A DNA stretch of 64,000 bases, from contig CAZHLJ010000008.1 of assembly GCA_964533215.1 (NCBI GenBank), positions 44,732 through 108,731 of the forward strand, written 5' to 3'. The notes under the pieces are model-generated. The model had not been told where the DNA came from, searched no databases, and worked only from the letters and a program-made list of their open reading frames with translations. This DNA is from Bact-08 sp964533215 (GTDB lineage Bacteria > Bacteroidota > Bacteroidia > Bacteroidales > UBA932). Shown one piece after another: positions 50,255-58,671 of this stretch; the stretch's first letter is position 1, and each line of letters starts with the position of its first letter. The translations under genes and the position numbers were made by a program.

Positions 50255-51463
50255 ATGGTTTTAAATACAGAGAATATTCTCTTGATAGGTTCTATTCTCC
50301 TTTTTATTAGTATTATAGCCAGTAAGGGTGCACATCGGTTCGGAGTACCTGTAATGCTTCTTTTTCTGGGGGTTGGAATGGTATTTGGAAGTGATGGAGT
50401 CGGCATCCAGTTCAACAGTGCCGCAACAGCTCAGTTCATTGGGATTATAGCTTTGTGTTTCATTCTTTTCTCAGGAGGTATGGATACTAAAATTCCTGAA
50501 ATCCGGCCGGTAGTTGTCCCAGGTCTTGTCTTATCCTCCTTTGGAGTAATCCTGACTACACTGATTATGGGTTTTGCTATATTTTATCTTTCCAGACTTG
50601 TTCCCGGATTTGTTATATTAACGTTGGCAGAATCAATGCTCCTTGCAGCAATTTTGTCGTCAACTGATTCCGCAACGGTATTTTCCATACTTAGATCAAG
50701 AGGCTTGAAACTTAAACAAAATTTGCGTCCGTTGCTTGAGCTGGAAAGCGGAAGCAACGATCCAATGGCCTATATGCTTATGCTGCTTTTGATCGGAGTT
50801 GTGAAAGATGGAGAGATGAATACTTTCATGTTTATTTCAAATTTCATCACACAATTTGGTATTGGAGCAATAAGTGGTTATTTGTTGGGAAAGGTTTTTG
50901 TTTTCGTTATCAATCTTATCAAGCTTCCAAGAAAATCACAATTTCATATTTTCTTACTTGTCTCTGTGTTTTTTACATATTCATTTACTGAGTTGTTTCA
51001 TGGAAATGGATTTCTTGCCGTTTACATGGTAGGGTTGATAATTGGAAATAGTAATGTAAAGCAGGATAAGGCTGCAACATATTTCTTCGATGGCATAGCC
51101 TGGTTGTGTGAATTGGTAATGTTCCTTACTCTTGGGCTTCTGGTGATTCCAAGTGAATTGATTAATGTTGCTGCTATTGGCCTTCTGATTTCAGCTGTAA
51201 TGCTAACAATAGCACGTCCGGCAGCTGTCTTTCTCTCATTGTTGCCATTTTCCTCACTTGATGCAAGAGCAAAACACTACATCTCATGGGTGGGGTTAAA
51301 GGGGGCAGTGCCAATAGTATTTGCGACTTATCCATTAGTTGCCGGACTGGAAAATTCGCAGTTGATTTTTAACATAGTTTTCTTTACAACCATAATTTCG
51401 CTTATAGTTCAGGGAACATCTGTCAATTTTGCCGCTCAAAAGTTAAAATTAGTTTCTGAGTAA
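50255..51463 (+). CDS. NhaP2/CvrA-type K+/H+ or Na+/H+ antiporter
   Basis: 402 residues from MVLNTENILLIGSILLF; the 24 in-frame codons upstream run through the dcp terminator and are dropped. About twelve transmembrane helices. LESGSNDPMAYMLMLLLIG and SSTDSATVFSILRSRGL are CPA1-family ion-site segments, and VGLKGAVPIVFATYPLVAGL is the family signature near the C-terminus. It ends without the C-terminal RCK/TrkA_C domain found in longer NhaP2 proteins. It exchanges cations for protons across the inner membrane. Confidence 0.9.
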   Translation: MVLNTENILLIGSILLFISIIASKGAHRFGVPVMLLFLGVGMVFGSDGVGIQFNSAATAQFIGIIALCFILFSGGMDTKIPEIRPVVVPGLVLSSFGVILTTLIMGFAIFYLSRLVPGFVILTLAESMLLAAILSSTDSATVFSILRSRGLKLKQNLRPLLELESGSNDPMAYMLMLLLIGVVKDGEMNTFMFISNFITQFGIGAISGYLLGKVFVFVINLIKLPRKSQFHIFLLVSVFFTYSFTELFHGNGFLAVYMVGLIIGNSNVKQDKAATYFFDGIAWLCELVMFLTLGLLVIPSELINVAAIGLLISAVMLTIARPAAVFLSLLPFSSLDARAKHYISWVGLKGAVPIVFATYPLVAGLENSQLIFNIVFFTTIISLIVQGTSVNFAAQKLKLVSE

Positions 51464-51467
51464 ATAC

Positions 51468-51475
51468 TATCTTTG
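51468..51475 (+). promoter_or_regulatory. -7 box of the alanine symporter gene
   Basis: TATCTTTG, a perfect TAnnTTTG, 26 bases before the ATG. It lies just after the antiporter stop. No -33 TTTG. Confidence 0.45.
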
Positions 51476-51501
51476 CAAACTATAAACTTTAACCTAAACA
51501 A

Positions 51502-52857
51502 ATGAACAACTTCTGGCAGACGATTGGTGAGCTGATCGTCGATTTTAGCAACTGGATATGGGGAATGCCCCTTTTTATTTTACTGATTGGAGGAGGCCTG
51601 AGTTTCCTCATATATTCTGGATTCGTCCCATTCAGATATTATGGCAGAGCTCTGAGATCTTTAAAAAAGAAGGAGGATGATGCCCCTGGGCAGATTAGTT
51701 CATTTCAGGCGTTGACAAGTGCAATTGCTGCGACTGTCGGAATGGGTAATATATCCGGAGTGGCAGTGGCTATAACAATGGGTGGTCCGGGAACTATTTT
51801 TTGGATGTGGGTAAGTGCCGTGGTCGGTATGGCAACAAAATTTTTTGAAGGTAGCTTGACAATAATGTTTAAAGGGAAAGACTCTGCGGGAGAGGTTCAA
51901 GGTGGTCCTATGTACATGATTACTGAAGGTCTGGGAAAGAAGTGGAAGCCTATGGCAATTTTCTTCTCAGTGTTCGGACTTATTGGCACGTTGTGTTTAA
52001 TGCAGGCTAATCAGCTTACTGAGGCTTTGATAACTGTATTTGTTGTCCCTTTTGGGTTTGAAAGCTCGTTTACGGTAAAGCTTGTAATTGGCCTGATAAT
52101 AACCGCAATTGTAGCTGTAGTGGTTTTAGGTGGTATTCAGAGAATTTCGAAGGTTTCAGAAAAACTTGTCCCGGGAATGGTGGCTTTCTATTTTCTTTTG
52201 GTAGCATATATAATCCTGACAAATCTTTCGGTAGTGCCAAATGTGTTTTATTCAATTTTCAGTCAAGCATTTCAGTTTAAAGCCGGTCTTGGAGGCCTGG
52301 CAGGTTCTGCTATAGTGATTGGAGCCAGAAGGGCTGCTTTTGTTAATGAGGCGGGTGTCGGAACAGCTTCTATGATGCATGGTGCATCAAAAAATACAGA
52401 ACCAATCAGAGAGGGGTTAGTGGCTATGATTGCGCCGTCGATAGACTCTGGATTGGTATGTACTCTTACTGCGTTGGCTATATTGATTAATGGGCAATAC
52501 GAAGTATCTCAGCTTCAGGGAATACAAATGGCTCTGAACTCGTTTCAGGCATCAATTCCTGGGGTTGGACACTATCTGCTTATGGTTCTTGCTATCGTAT
52601 TCGCTTTCTCTACAATGTTCTCATACTCATATTATGGCGTCAAGTGTACTAACTTTTTATTTGGTGCAAAAGTTGCCAAATATTACAACTATTTCTTCCT
52701 TGTGGGGTTAGTAGTAGGAGCGGTAATCACTCTTGACGTTGTTGTAGGTGTCATCGATAGTGCCTATGCACTTATGGCCATACCAACAATGATTACTCTT
52801 ATAATTTTGGCTCCTAACGTAAAAAGGGAGATGAAAAAATATTTTGCAAAAAAATAA
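51502..52857 (+). CDS. AGCS-family sodium:alanine/glycine symporter
   Basis: 451 residues with about eleven helices. Family motifs: SSFQALTSAIAATVGMGNISGVAVAI, GGPGTIFWMWVSAVVGMATKFFE, and GARRAAFVNEAGVGTASMMHGASKNTEP. It imports alanine or glycine with sodium. Length is normal. argS follows 5 bases after its stop, so the two share a transcript. Confidence 0.95.
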   Translation: MNNFWQTIGELIVDFSNWIWGMPLFILLIGGGLSFLIYSGFVPFRYYGRALRSLKKKEDDAPGQISSFQALTSAIAATVGMGNISGVAVAITMGGPGTIFWMWVSAVVGMATKFFEGSLTIMFKGKDSAGEVQGGPMYMITEGLGKKWKPMAIFFSVFGLIGTLCLMQANQLTEALITVFVVPFGFESSFTVKLVIGLIITAIVAVVVLGGIQRISKVSEKLVPGMVAFYFLLVAYIILTNLSVVPNVFYSIFSQAFQFKAGLGGLAGSAIVIGARRAAFVNEAGVGTASMMHGASKNTEPIREGLVAMIAPSIDSGLVCTLTALAILINGQYEVSQLQGIQMALNSFQASIPGVGHYLLMVLAIVFAFSTMFSYSYYGVKCTNFLFGAKVAKYYNYFFLVGLVVGAVITLDVVVGVIDSAYALMAIPTMITLIILAPNVKREMKKYFAKK

Positions 52858-52862
52858 AATTT

Positions 52863-54641
52863 ATGAATCCGGAAAAATTGATATCAGAAAAATTAAGAGA
52901 GGCTGTATCCAGTCTTTACAACTTTGAAGCTGGACCTGCTTCTCTGCAGACACAGGCCACAAGAAAAGAGTTCGAAGGGGATATTACAGCTGTCATGTTC
53001 CCCCTTTTAAAAATTTCAAGGAAATCTCCAGAAGAGACAGGAAAAGAGATCGGAAATTATATGTTGAATAATTCTGATGATATAGAATCATTCAATGTGG
53101 TGAAAGGTTTTCTGAATATCAAACTCTCTGGTGAATATTGGCTAAACTGCTTTAGAACAATTGCCTCTACTCCTGACTGGGGTCAAGCTGCGCCATCCGG
53201 CAAAAGCGTAATGGTAGAGTTCTCATCTCCAAATACAAACAAGCCTTTGCACCTCGGACATGTAAGGAATAACCTTTTGGGATGGTCTGTTGCCAAACTA
53301 CTTGAGGCAAACGGACATGAAGTCATTACTGTAAATCTTGTTAATGACAGGGGAATACATATTTGTAAATCCATGCTTGCCTGGCTTAAGAGTGCAAATG
53401 GAGAGACTCCTCAGAGTTCAGGCGTCAAGGGAGATCATCTAGTGGGGAAATATTATGTGGCGTTTAACAATCAGCTAAAGAAAGAGATCGAGGATTTGAA
53501 GCAAAAAGGGTTCTCTGAGGAGGATGCCGAAAAAAATGCACCTGTCCTTAAGGAGGCTCAGGAGATGCTTGTTAAATGGGAAAGCGGAGACAAAGATGTA
53601 GTTGCTTTATGGAAAATGATGAATTCATGGGTATATGATGGATTTGACATAACCTACAAAAAAATGGGTGTCTCTTTCAACAAAACATACTATGAGTCCC
53701 AGACCTATTTATTGGGCAAGGCTTTGGTAAATGATGGTTTGAGTCGTGGAATTTTCTTTAAAAAGGATAATGGTTCTGTATGGTGCGATCTGACGGCTGA
53801 CGGCCTCGACGAGAAATTGCTATTGAGAGCAGACGGCACATCTGTTTACATGACTCAGGATTTAGGCACTGCACACCAAAGGTTCTCTGAATACAAGCTT
53901 GATGAGCATATATATGTTGTAGGCAATGAACAGAATTATCATTTTCAGGTACTGAAGCTGATTCTTAAAAAACTTGGTTTTGACTGGTCTGACTCTATAT
54001 TTCATCTTTCATATGGGATGGTTGAGCTTCCTGAGGGTAAGATGAAATCCAGAGAGGGAACAGTTGTTGACGCAGATGATCTGATTGATGCAATGATCGC
54101 TACAGCTAGAGATACTTCGCTGGAGTTAGGGAAACTTGAAAATATGAATGAAGAGGAGCAGAACCGCCTTTTTGAAATGCTTGGTCTTGGTGCACTTAAA
54201 TACTTCATTATAAAAGTTGACCCTAAAAAGACAATGCTCTTTGATCCAAAAGAATCGATAGATTTCAATGGAAACACAGGACCATTTATCCAGTATACAC
54301 ATGCCAGAATTAAGTCTATTCTAAGAAAGGCTAAGGATATGGGCCTTGAGCCGGCTCTTAATGATTCTTCAATAAATGAAAAGGAGATAGAGATGATAAA
54401 ACTTCTTAACATGTTTCCTGATAAGATTCTTGAAGGAGGAAAGGAGCACTCACCTGCAATCATTGCCAATTATGCATATGAGCTTGCTAAAGGTTTCAAT
54501 CAGTATTATCATGAAGTTTCAATACTTAGAGAAGAGGATAGTGGAATAAAATCTCTAAGACTTGTATTAATTGATTCTATCGCGAAAGTGCTTTCAAAGG
54601 CTATGGGGATTCTCGGCATTACCCTGCCTGAAAGGATGTAA
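52863..54641 (+). CDS. argS: Arginyl-tRNA synthetase
   Basis: 592 residues. The N-terminal Add1 domain is at about 1-110. The HIGH-type motif is HLGHVRN in FSSPNTNKPLHLGHVRNN. The KMSK-like loop is KMKSREGTVV. The C-terminal DALR anticodon-binding domain includes NYAYELAKGFNQYYHEVSIL and ends LGITLPERM. It charges tRNA-Arg. Expression is likely from the upstream symporter promoter. The YgiQ gene starts one base after its stop. Confidence 0.97.
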   Translation: MNPEKLISEKLREAVSSLYNFEAGPASLQTQATRKEFEGDITAVMFPLLKISRKSPEETGKEIGNYMLNNSDDIESFNVVKGFLNIKLSGEYWLNCFRTIASTPDWGQAAPSGKSVMVEFSSPNTNKPLHLGHVRNNLLGWSVAKLLEANGHEVITVNLVNDRGIHICKSMLAWLKSANGETPQSSGVKGDHLVGKYYVAFNNQLKKEIEDLKQKGFSEEDAEKNAPVLKEAQEMLVKWESGDKDVVALWKMMNSWVYDGFDITYKKMGVSFNKTYYESQTYLLGKALVNDGLSRGIFFKKDNGSVWCDLTADGLDEKLLLRADGTSVYMTQDLGTAHQRFSEYKLDEHIYVVGNEQNYHFQVLKLILKKLGFDWSDSIFHLSYGMVELPEGKMKSREGTVVDADDLIDAMIATARDTSLELGKLENMNEEEQNRLFEMLGLGALKYFIIKVDPKKTMLFDPKESIDFNGNTGPFIQYTHARIKSILRKAKDMGLEPALNDSSINEKEIEMIKLLNMFPDKILEGGKEHSPAIIANYAYELAKGFNQYYHEVSILREEDSGIKSLRLVLIDSIAKVLSKAMGILGITLPERM

Positions 54642-54642
54642 G

Positions 54643-56370
54643 ATGGATATAAAATCAGATAGTTTTATCCCTACTTCTAAAAAGGAGGTCGAGGCTCTCG
54701 GTTGGGATTATATAGATGTAATAATCTTTTCCGGAGATGCATATGTAGACCACCCATCTTTCGGGACTGCCGTGATTGCAAGGATTCTTGAGAGAGAGGG
54801 TTATCGTGTTGCAATAGTTCCTCAGCCAAACTGGAGAGACGATCTTAGGGATTTCAAAAAACTTGGAGCACCTAGATTGTTTTTCGGTGTCAACGCAGGT
54901 GTTATGGATTCCATGGTCAACCATTACACGGCTAATAAGCGACTCAGAAGCAACGACGCATATACTCCTGACGGGAGAGCTTCTCAGAGGCCAGATTATG
55001 CCGTAAAAGTATATTCTAACATTCTAAAGGAATTATATCCTTCTGTACCTGTCATAATTGGTGGAATTGAGGCATCATTGAGGAGATTCACACATTATGA
55101 CTATTGGCAGGATAAGCTTCTGCCTTCAATACTGGTAGATTCAAAAGCTGACATTTTGGTCTATGGGATGGGTGAGAAGCCAATATCAGAGATTGCCAGG
55201 ATGCTTGACAATGGCGCAACTATCGAGGAGGTAAGGACTATCCCGCAGGTAGCTTTTTTAGCTGATTATAAGGATGATGGATCAAAGGATGCAATAATGT
55301 TGAACTCTTTCGAAGAGTGCCTGGTGAACAAAAGAGCGTTTGTGGAAAATTTCAATCAGATTGAACGAGAGTCAAATTCTTATTTATCAAGGCACTTAGT
55401 GGAACCATACAAAGATAAGTTTGTGCATGTAAACTCACCTTATGAGGTTCAGACTACTGAAGAGATAGATTCTTATTGGGATCTTCCATTTACAAAGCTT
55501 CCTCATCCAAGATATAAAGGGAAGCATATCCCTGCATACGAAATGATAAAGTTTTCCATAAATACTCATAGAGGATGTTTCGGATCCTGCAGTTTTTGTA
55601 CAATATCTGCACACCAGGGCAAGTTTGTACAGTCGCGCTCAAAGGATTCTATTCTAAAAGAGGTTGTAAGGCTATCTAAAATGGAGGATTTTAAAGGTGT
55701 ACTGACTGATGTCGGAGGACCTACAGCCAATATGTATGCAATGATGGGTAAAGATATATCCATATGTAAGTCATGCAAGAAAGATAGCTGCCTTTACCCA
55801 AAGATCTGCCCTAATCTTAACAGATCTCATGATGAGCTTATTGACCTTTATCAGAAAATTGGGTCTGTACCTAAGGTTAAAAGTCTATTTATAGGAAGTG
55901 GAATAAGATATGATCTTTTTCTTAACGTGGATGGATATCTGGATGAATCGGGCAGAAGGTATCTGAGAGAGGTTATAGTAAACCATACTTCCGGAAGACT
56001 CAAGGTCGCACCTGAGCATACGGAAGATCATGTTTTAAAAGCTATGGGTAAGCCATCATTCAGCTCTTTTATTTTTCTAAGGGAGGAGTTTGAAAAAATC
56101 GTAAAAAAAGAGGGATTACGGTATCAGCTTATTCCTTATTTCATCTCAAGCCATCCCGGATGCAAGCTTTCTGATATGAAAGCGCTTTCCATGAACCCAA
56201 ATTTAAAGGGAATTCATCTGGAGCAAGTGCAGGATTTCACGCCAACTCCATTAACCAGATCTTCGGTCGCTTTTTATACTCATTTGGATCCTAAAACATT
56301 GAAAGATATATTTGTAGAGACAAATTTGGTTAATAAACAAAAACAGAAGCAGTTTTTTTTCAACAAATAA
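54643..56370 (+). CDS. YgiQ-family radical SAM protein
   Basis: 575 residues from MDIKSDSF, one base after the argS stop; a longer in-frame start inside argS is rejected. An N-terminal UPF0313 domain has SGDAYVDHPSFGTAVIARIL and IGGIEASLRRFTHYDYW. The radical SAM core has the cluster motif CFGSCSFC in NTHRGCFGSCSFCTIS, then GGPTANMY and CKSCKKDSCLYPKIC. The C-terminal segment LEQVQDFTPTP is the family end. The reaction is not established. The C-terminal extension of longer YgiQ proteins is missing. Confidence 0.9.
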   Translation: MDIKSDSFIPTSKKEVEALGWDYIDVIIFSGDAYVDHPSFGTAVIARILEREGYRVAIVPQPNWRDDLRDFKKLGAPRLFFGVNAGVMDSMVNHYTANKRLRSNDAYTPDGRASQRPDYAVKVYSNILKELYPSVPVIIGGIEASLRRFTHYDYWQDKLLPSILVDSKADILVYGMGEKPISEIARMLDNGATIEEVRTIPQVAFLADYKDDGSKDAIMLNSFEECLVNKRAFVENFNQIERESNSYLSRHLVEPYKDKFVHVNSPYEVQTTEEIDSYWDLPFTKLPHPRYKGKHIPAYEMIKFSINTHRGCFGSCSFCTISAHQGKFVQSRSKDSILKEVVRLSKMEDFKGVLTDVGGPTANMYAMMGKDISICKSCKKDSCLYPKICPNLNRSHDELIDLYQKIGSVPKVKSLFIGSGIRYDLFLNVDGYLDESGRRYLREVIVNHTSGRLKVAPEHTEDHVLKAMGKPSFSSFIFLREEFEKIVKKEGLRYQLIPYFISSHPGCKLSDMKALSMNPNLKGIHLEQVQDFTPTPLTRSSVAFYTHLDPKTLKDIFVETNLVNKQKQKQFFFNK

Positions 56371-56446
56371 TAAAAAAAGGCTGATTATATAAAAAAATTG
56401 CATTATAATTGCAGCCCAAAATCAATATCAGAACAGATTTTTAGTC

Positions 56447-56827
56447 ATGGAGAAGAATAATTCATCAAAAGGAACAACTACGACAATACCAAAAAATTCT
56501 AAAAGACGAGCTGTAATAAGCTATGCAAACTTAAGTCCTGAACTCATGGCTGCATTTAAAGAAAAATATCCCAGAGGCTATGCAGATTATATGGGTGAAA
56601 TTTTCAAAGTCGACAAACCGGATGGCACATTTTTTTATGCCATATCTCTTGAGGTGCCAGACGCAATATATCTGGTGAAGATCGACGTGAAAATTGATGA
56701 TTATGAAGACGCAGAGCAGGGTTTGTTTGGCGGAGGCAGCAGCGATGACGATGGTGATGAACCAGACGAATTCCCAGATGATGATACAGGATCTGCTTTT
56801 GCTGAAGAGGAAGAGACTGAAGACTAA
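56447..56827 (+). CDS. Small conserved protein with acidic tail
   Basis: 126 residues. An N-terminal Ser/Thr- and Lys-rich stretch, then YANLSPELMAAFKEKYPRGY, then FFYAISLEVPDAIYLVKIDV. The last 40 residues are very acidic (DDDGDEPDEFPDDDTGSAF and EEEETED). I have seen proteins of this pattern in other Bacteroidota but know no function. It is followed by a terminator and looks monocistronic. Confidence 0.75.
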   Translation: MEKNNSSKGTTTTIPKNSKRRAVISYANLSPELMAAFKEKYPRGYADYMGEIFKVDKPDGTFFYAISLEVPDAIYLVKIDVKIDDYEDAEQGLFGGGSSDDDGDEPDEFPDDDTGSAFAEEEETED

Positions 56828-56852
56828 TTCTAGGGAGAATATATGTTTACAG

Positions 56853-56881
56853 AGGCTGGGTTTTTATTCAGCCTTTTTTTG
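56853..56881 (+). terminator. Terminator after the acidic-tail gene
   Basis: AGGCTG (56853-56858) with CAGCCT (56869-56874), followed by T residues. Confidence 0.75.
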
Positions 56882-56904
56882 TATTTTCGTTTACTTTATA
56901 AGTT

Positions 56905-58671
56905 ATGAGGAGAATTATCGGTTATATTTCAAAAAAATTGCACAGCTTGCCAGAAAGCCGGATGCTTTTCTTTCTGGCAATTGTTGTAGGATTATGCAGC
57001 GGTTTTTCTGCTGTTGCACTTAAATATGCCATCCATTTTTTTGCATGGATACTGAAAGGCTGGTTTAATACTCCAAGCGAAAGCTTTTTCTATCTTCTCT
57101 ATCCAGGTGTCGGAATGCTTCTCGCGCTGATTTTTGTACGATATTTAATTAAAGATAATATTGGCCATGGTGTTACAAAAGTTCTGCTGGCTGTTTCTAG
57201 TAAAGAGTCAAAGATAAAACGGCACAACACATGGTCTTCAGTTGTAGCCAGTTCTGTCACAATAGGTTTTGGAGGCTCAGTAGGGGCAGAGGCTCCTATT
57301 GTCTATACTGGTGCTGCACTGGGATCTAACCTTGCAAGAGTCTTCGGACTCTCCTACAAGCATATGACTATACTTCTTGGATGTGGCGCAGCTGGAGCGA
57401 TTGCCGGTATTTTCAAAGCGCCATTGGCAGGGATATTATTTACTTTGGAGATACTGATGTTCAATATATCCATGACTTCAATAGTTCCACTGTTGGTCTC
57501 CTCTGTTACAGCCGCCACCGTGTCGTTCTTTTTCCTTGGGGATGCAGTTGTGTTTAGCAACAGAATTGAACAATTTTCATTGGGAAATATTCCTTATTAC
57601 ATATTGCTTGGAATAATTTGTGGTTTTACATCTCTATATTTTCTAAGGACAACATTGAACTTGGAGGACAAGATAAAAAGCATTTCTCACCCATACAAAA
57701 GATGGTTGATATCGGCTCTGTCTCTCGGTCTTCTTATTTTTCTCTTTCCTCCATTGTATGGAGAAGGATATGATTCTTTGACATCGTTATTGAATGGGGA
57801 TGTTGAGGGGGCAATAGGAACAAGTATGTTTTCAGGGTTACTTGCCAATCCATGGGCTGTTCCAGTTTTCTTTCTTCTTGTCGCTTTATTGAAAGTTCTG
57901 GCAATGTCCTTCACAAATGCTGGTGGAGGCGTAGGAGGGACCTTTGGACCAACCCTTGTAGTCGGAGGAATTATGGGTTTTGTTATAGGTAGGGTGATTA
58001 ATCTATCGGGATTTCATGAAGTCCCGGAAGCGAATTTTGCTCTGGTAGGTATGGCAGGCCTGATGGCCGGGGTTATGCAAGCCCCCCTGACTGCAATTTT
58101 CCTTATTGCCGAAATTACTGGAGGATATGTTCTGCTGACACCTCTTATCATCACATCTGTGATTTCATTTGCGACTATCAGAACTTTTGAAAAATACTCA
58201 ATATATTCAAAAAGAATAGCCAAGCAGGGTGATTTACTTACGCATGACAGCGACCAGGCAGTGCTCACGCTTCTTAAAACATCAGATCTTGTTGAAAATG
58301 ACTTCACTTGTATTGATCCTGCAAAAGACCTGGCTGATCTTATTGATATCGTTTCAAAATCCAAACGTAATATTTTCCCAGTCGTTGATTATGCGGGTAA
58401 GCTATGCGGAATAATTTTATTGGACGATATACGCCACATTATGTTTGATCGAGAGAAATATCATACAACTCAAGTTGTACAGATAATGACACAACCGCCT
58501 AATGTTGTATACGAATATGAGAGAATGGATTCTGTAATGAAGAAGTTTGAAGTAAGCGGTGCTTGGAATCTTCCAGTATTGGATGAGTATGGACAATATA
58601 AAGGATTTGTATCTAAGTCGAAAATATTCTCTTCTTATAGAGAACAATTACAACAAGTATCACATGAATAA
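56905..58671 (+). CDS. ClC-family chloride channel/transporter with CBS pair
   Basis: 588 residues. About ten to twelve transmembrane helices with the ClC motifs GGSVGAEAPIVYTGAALGS (in the GREGP position), GCGAAGAIAGIFKAPLAGILFTLE and NAGGGVGGTFGPTLVVGG. Two CBS domains lie in the C-terminal 140 residues (TCIDPAKDLADLIDIVSKSK and PNVVYEYERMDSVMKKF). It exchanges chloride, perhaps for protons, and the CBS pair suggests nucleotide control. The tex start lies inside its last codons (8-base overlap). Confidence 0.93.
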   Translation: MRRIIGYISKKLHSLPESRMLFFLAIVVGLCSGFSAVALKYAIHFFAWILKGWFNTPSESFFYLLYPGVGMLLALIFVRYLIKDNIGHGVTKVLLAVSSKESKIKRHNTWSSVVASSVTIGFGGSVGAEAPIVYTGAALGSNLARVFGLSYKHMTILLGCGAAGAIAGIFKAPLAGILFTLEILMFNISMTSIVPLLVSSVTAATVSFFFLGDAVVFSNRIEQFSLGNIPYYILLGIICGFTSLYFLRTTLNLEDKIKSISHPYKRWLISALSLGLLIFLFPPLYGEGYDSLTSLLNGDVEGAIGTSMFSGLLANPWAVPVFFLLVALLKVLAMSFTNAGGGVGGTFGPTLVVGGIMGFVIGRVINLSGFHEVPEANFALVGMAGLMAGVMQAPLTAIFLIAEITGGYVLLTPLIITSVISFATIRTFEKYSIYSKRIAKQGDLLTHDSDQAVLTLLKTSDLVENDFTCIDPAKDLADLIDIVSKSKRNIFPVVDYAGKLCGIILLDDIRHIMFDREKYHTTQVVQIMTQPPNVVYEYERMDSVMKKFEVSGAWNLPVLDEYGQYKGFVSKSKIFSSYREQLQQVSHE

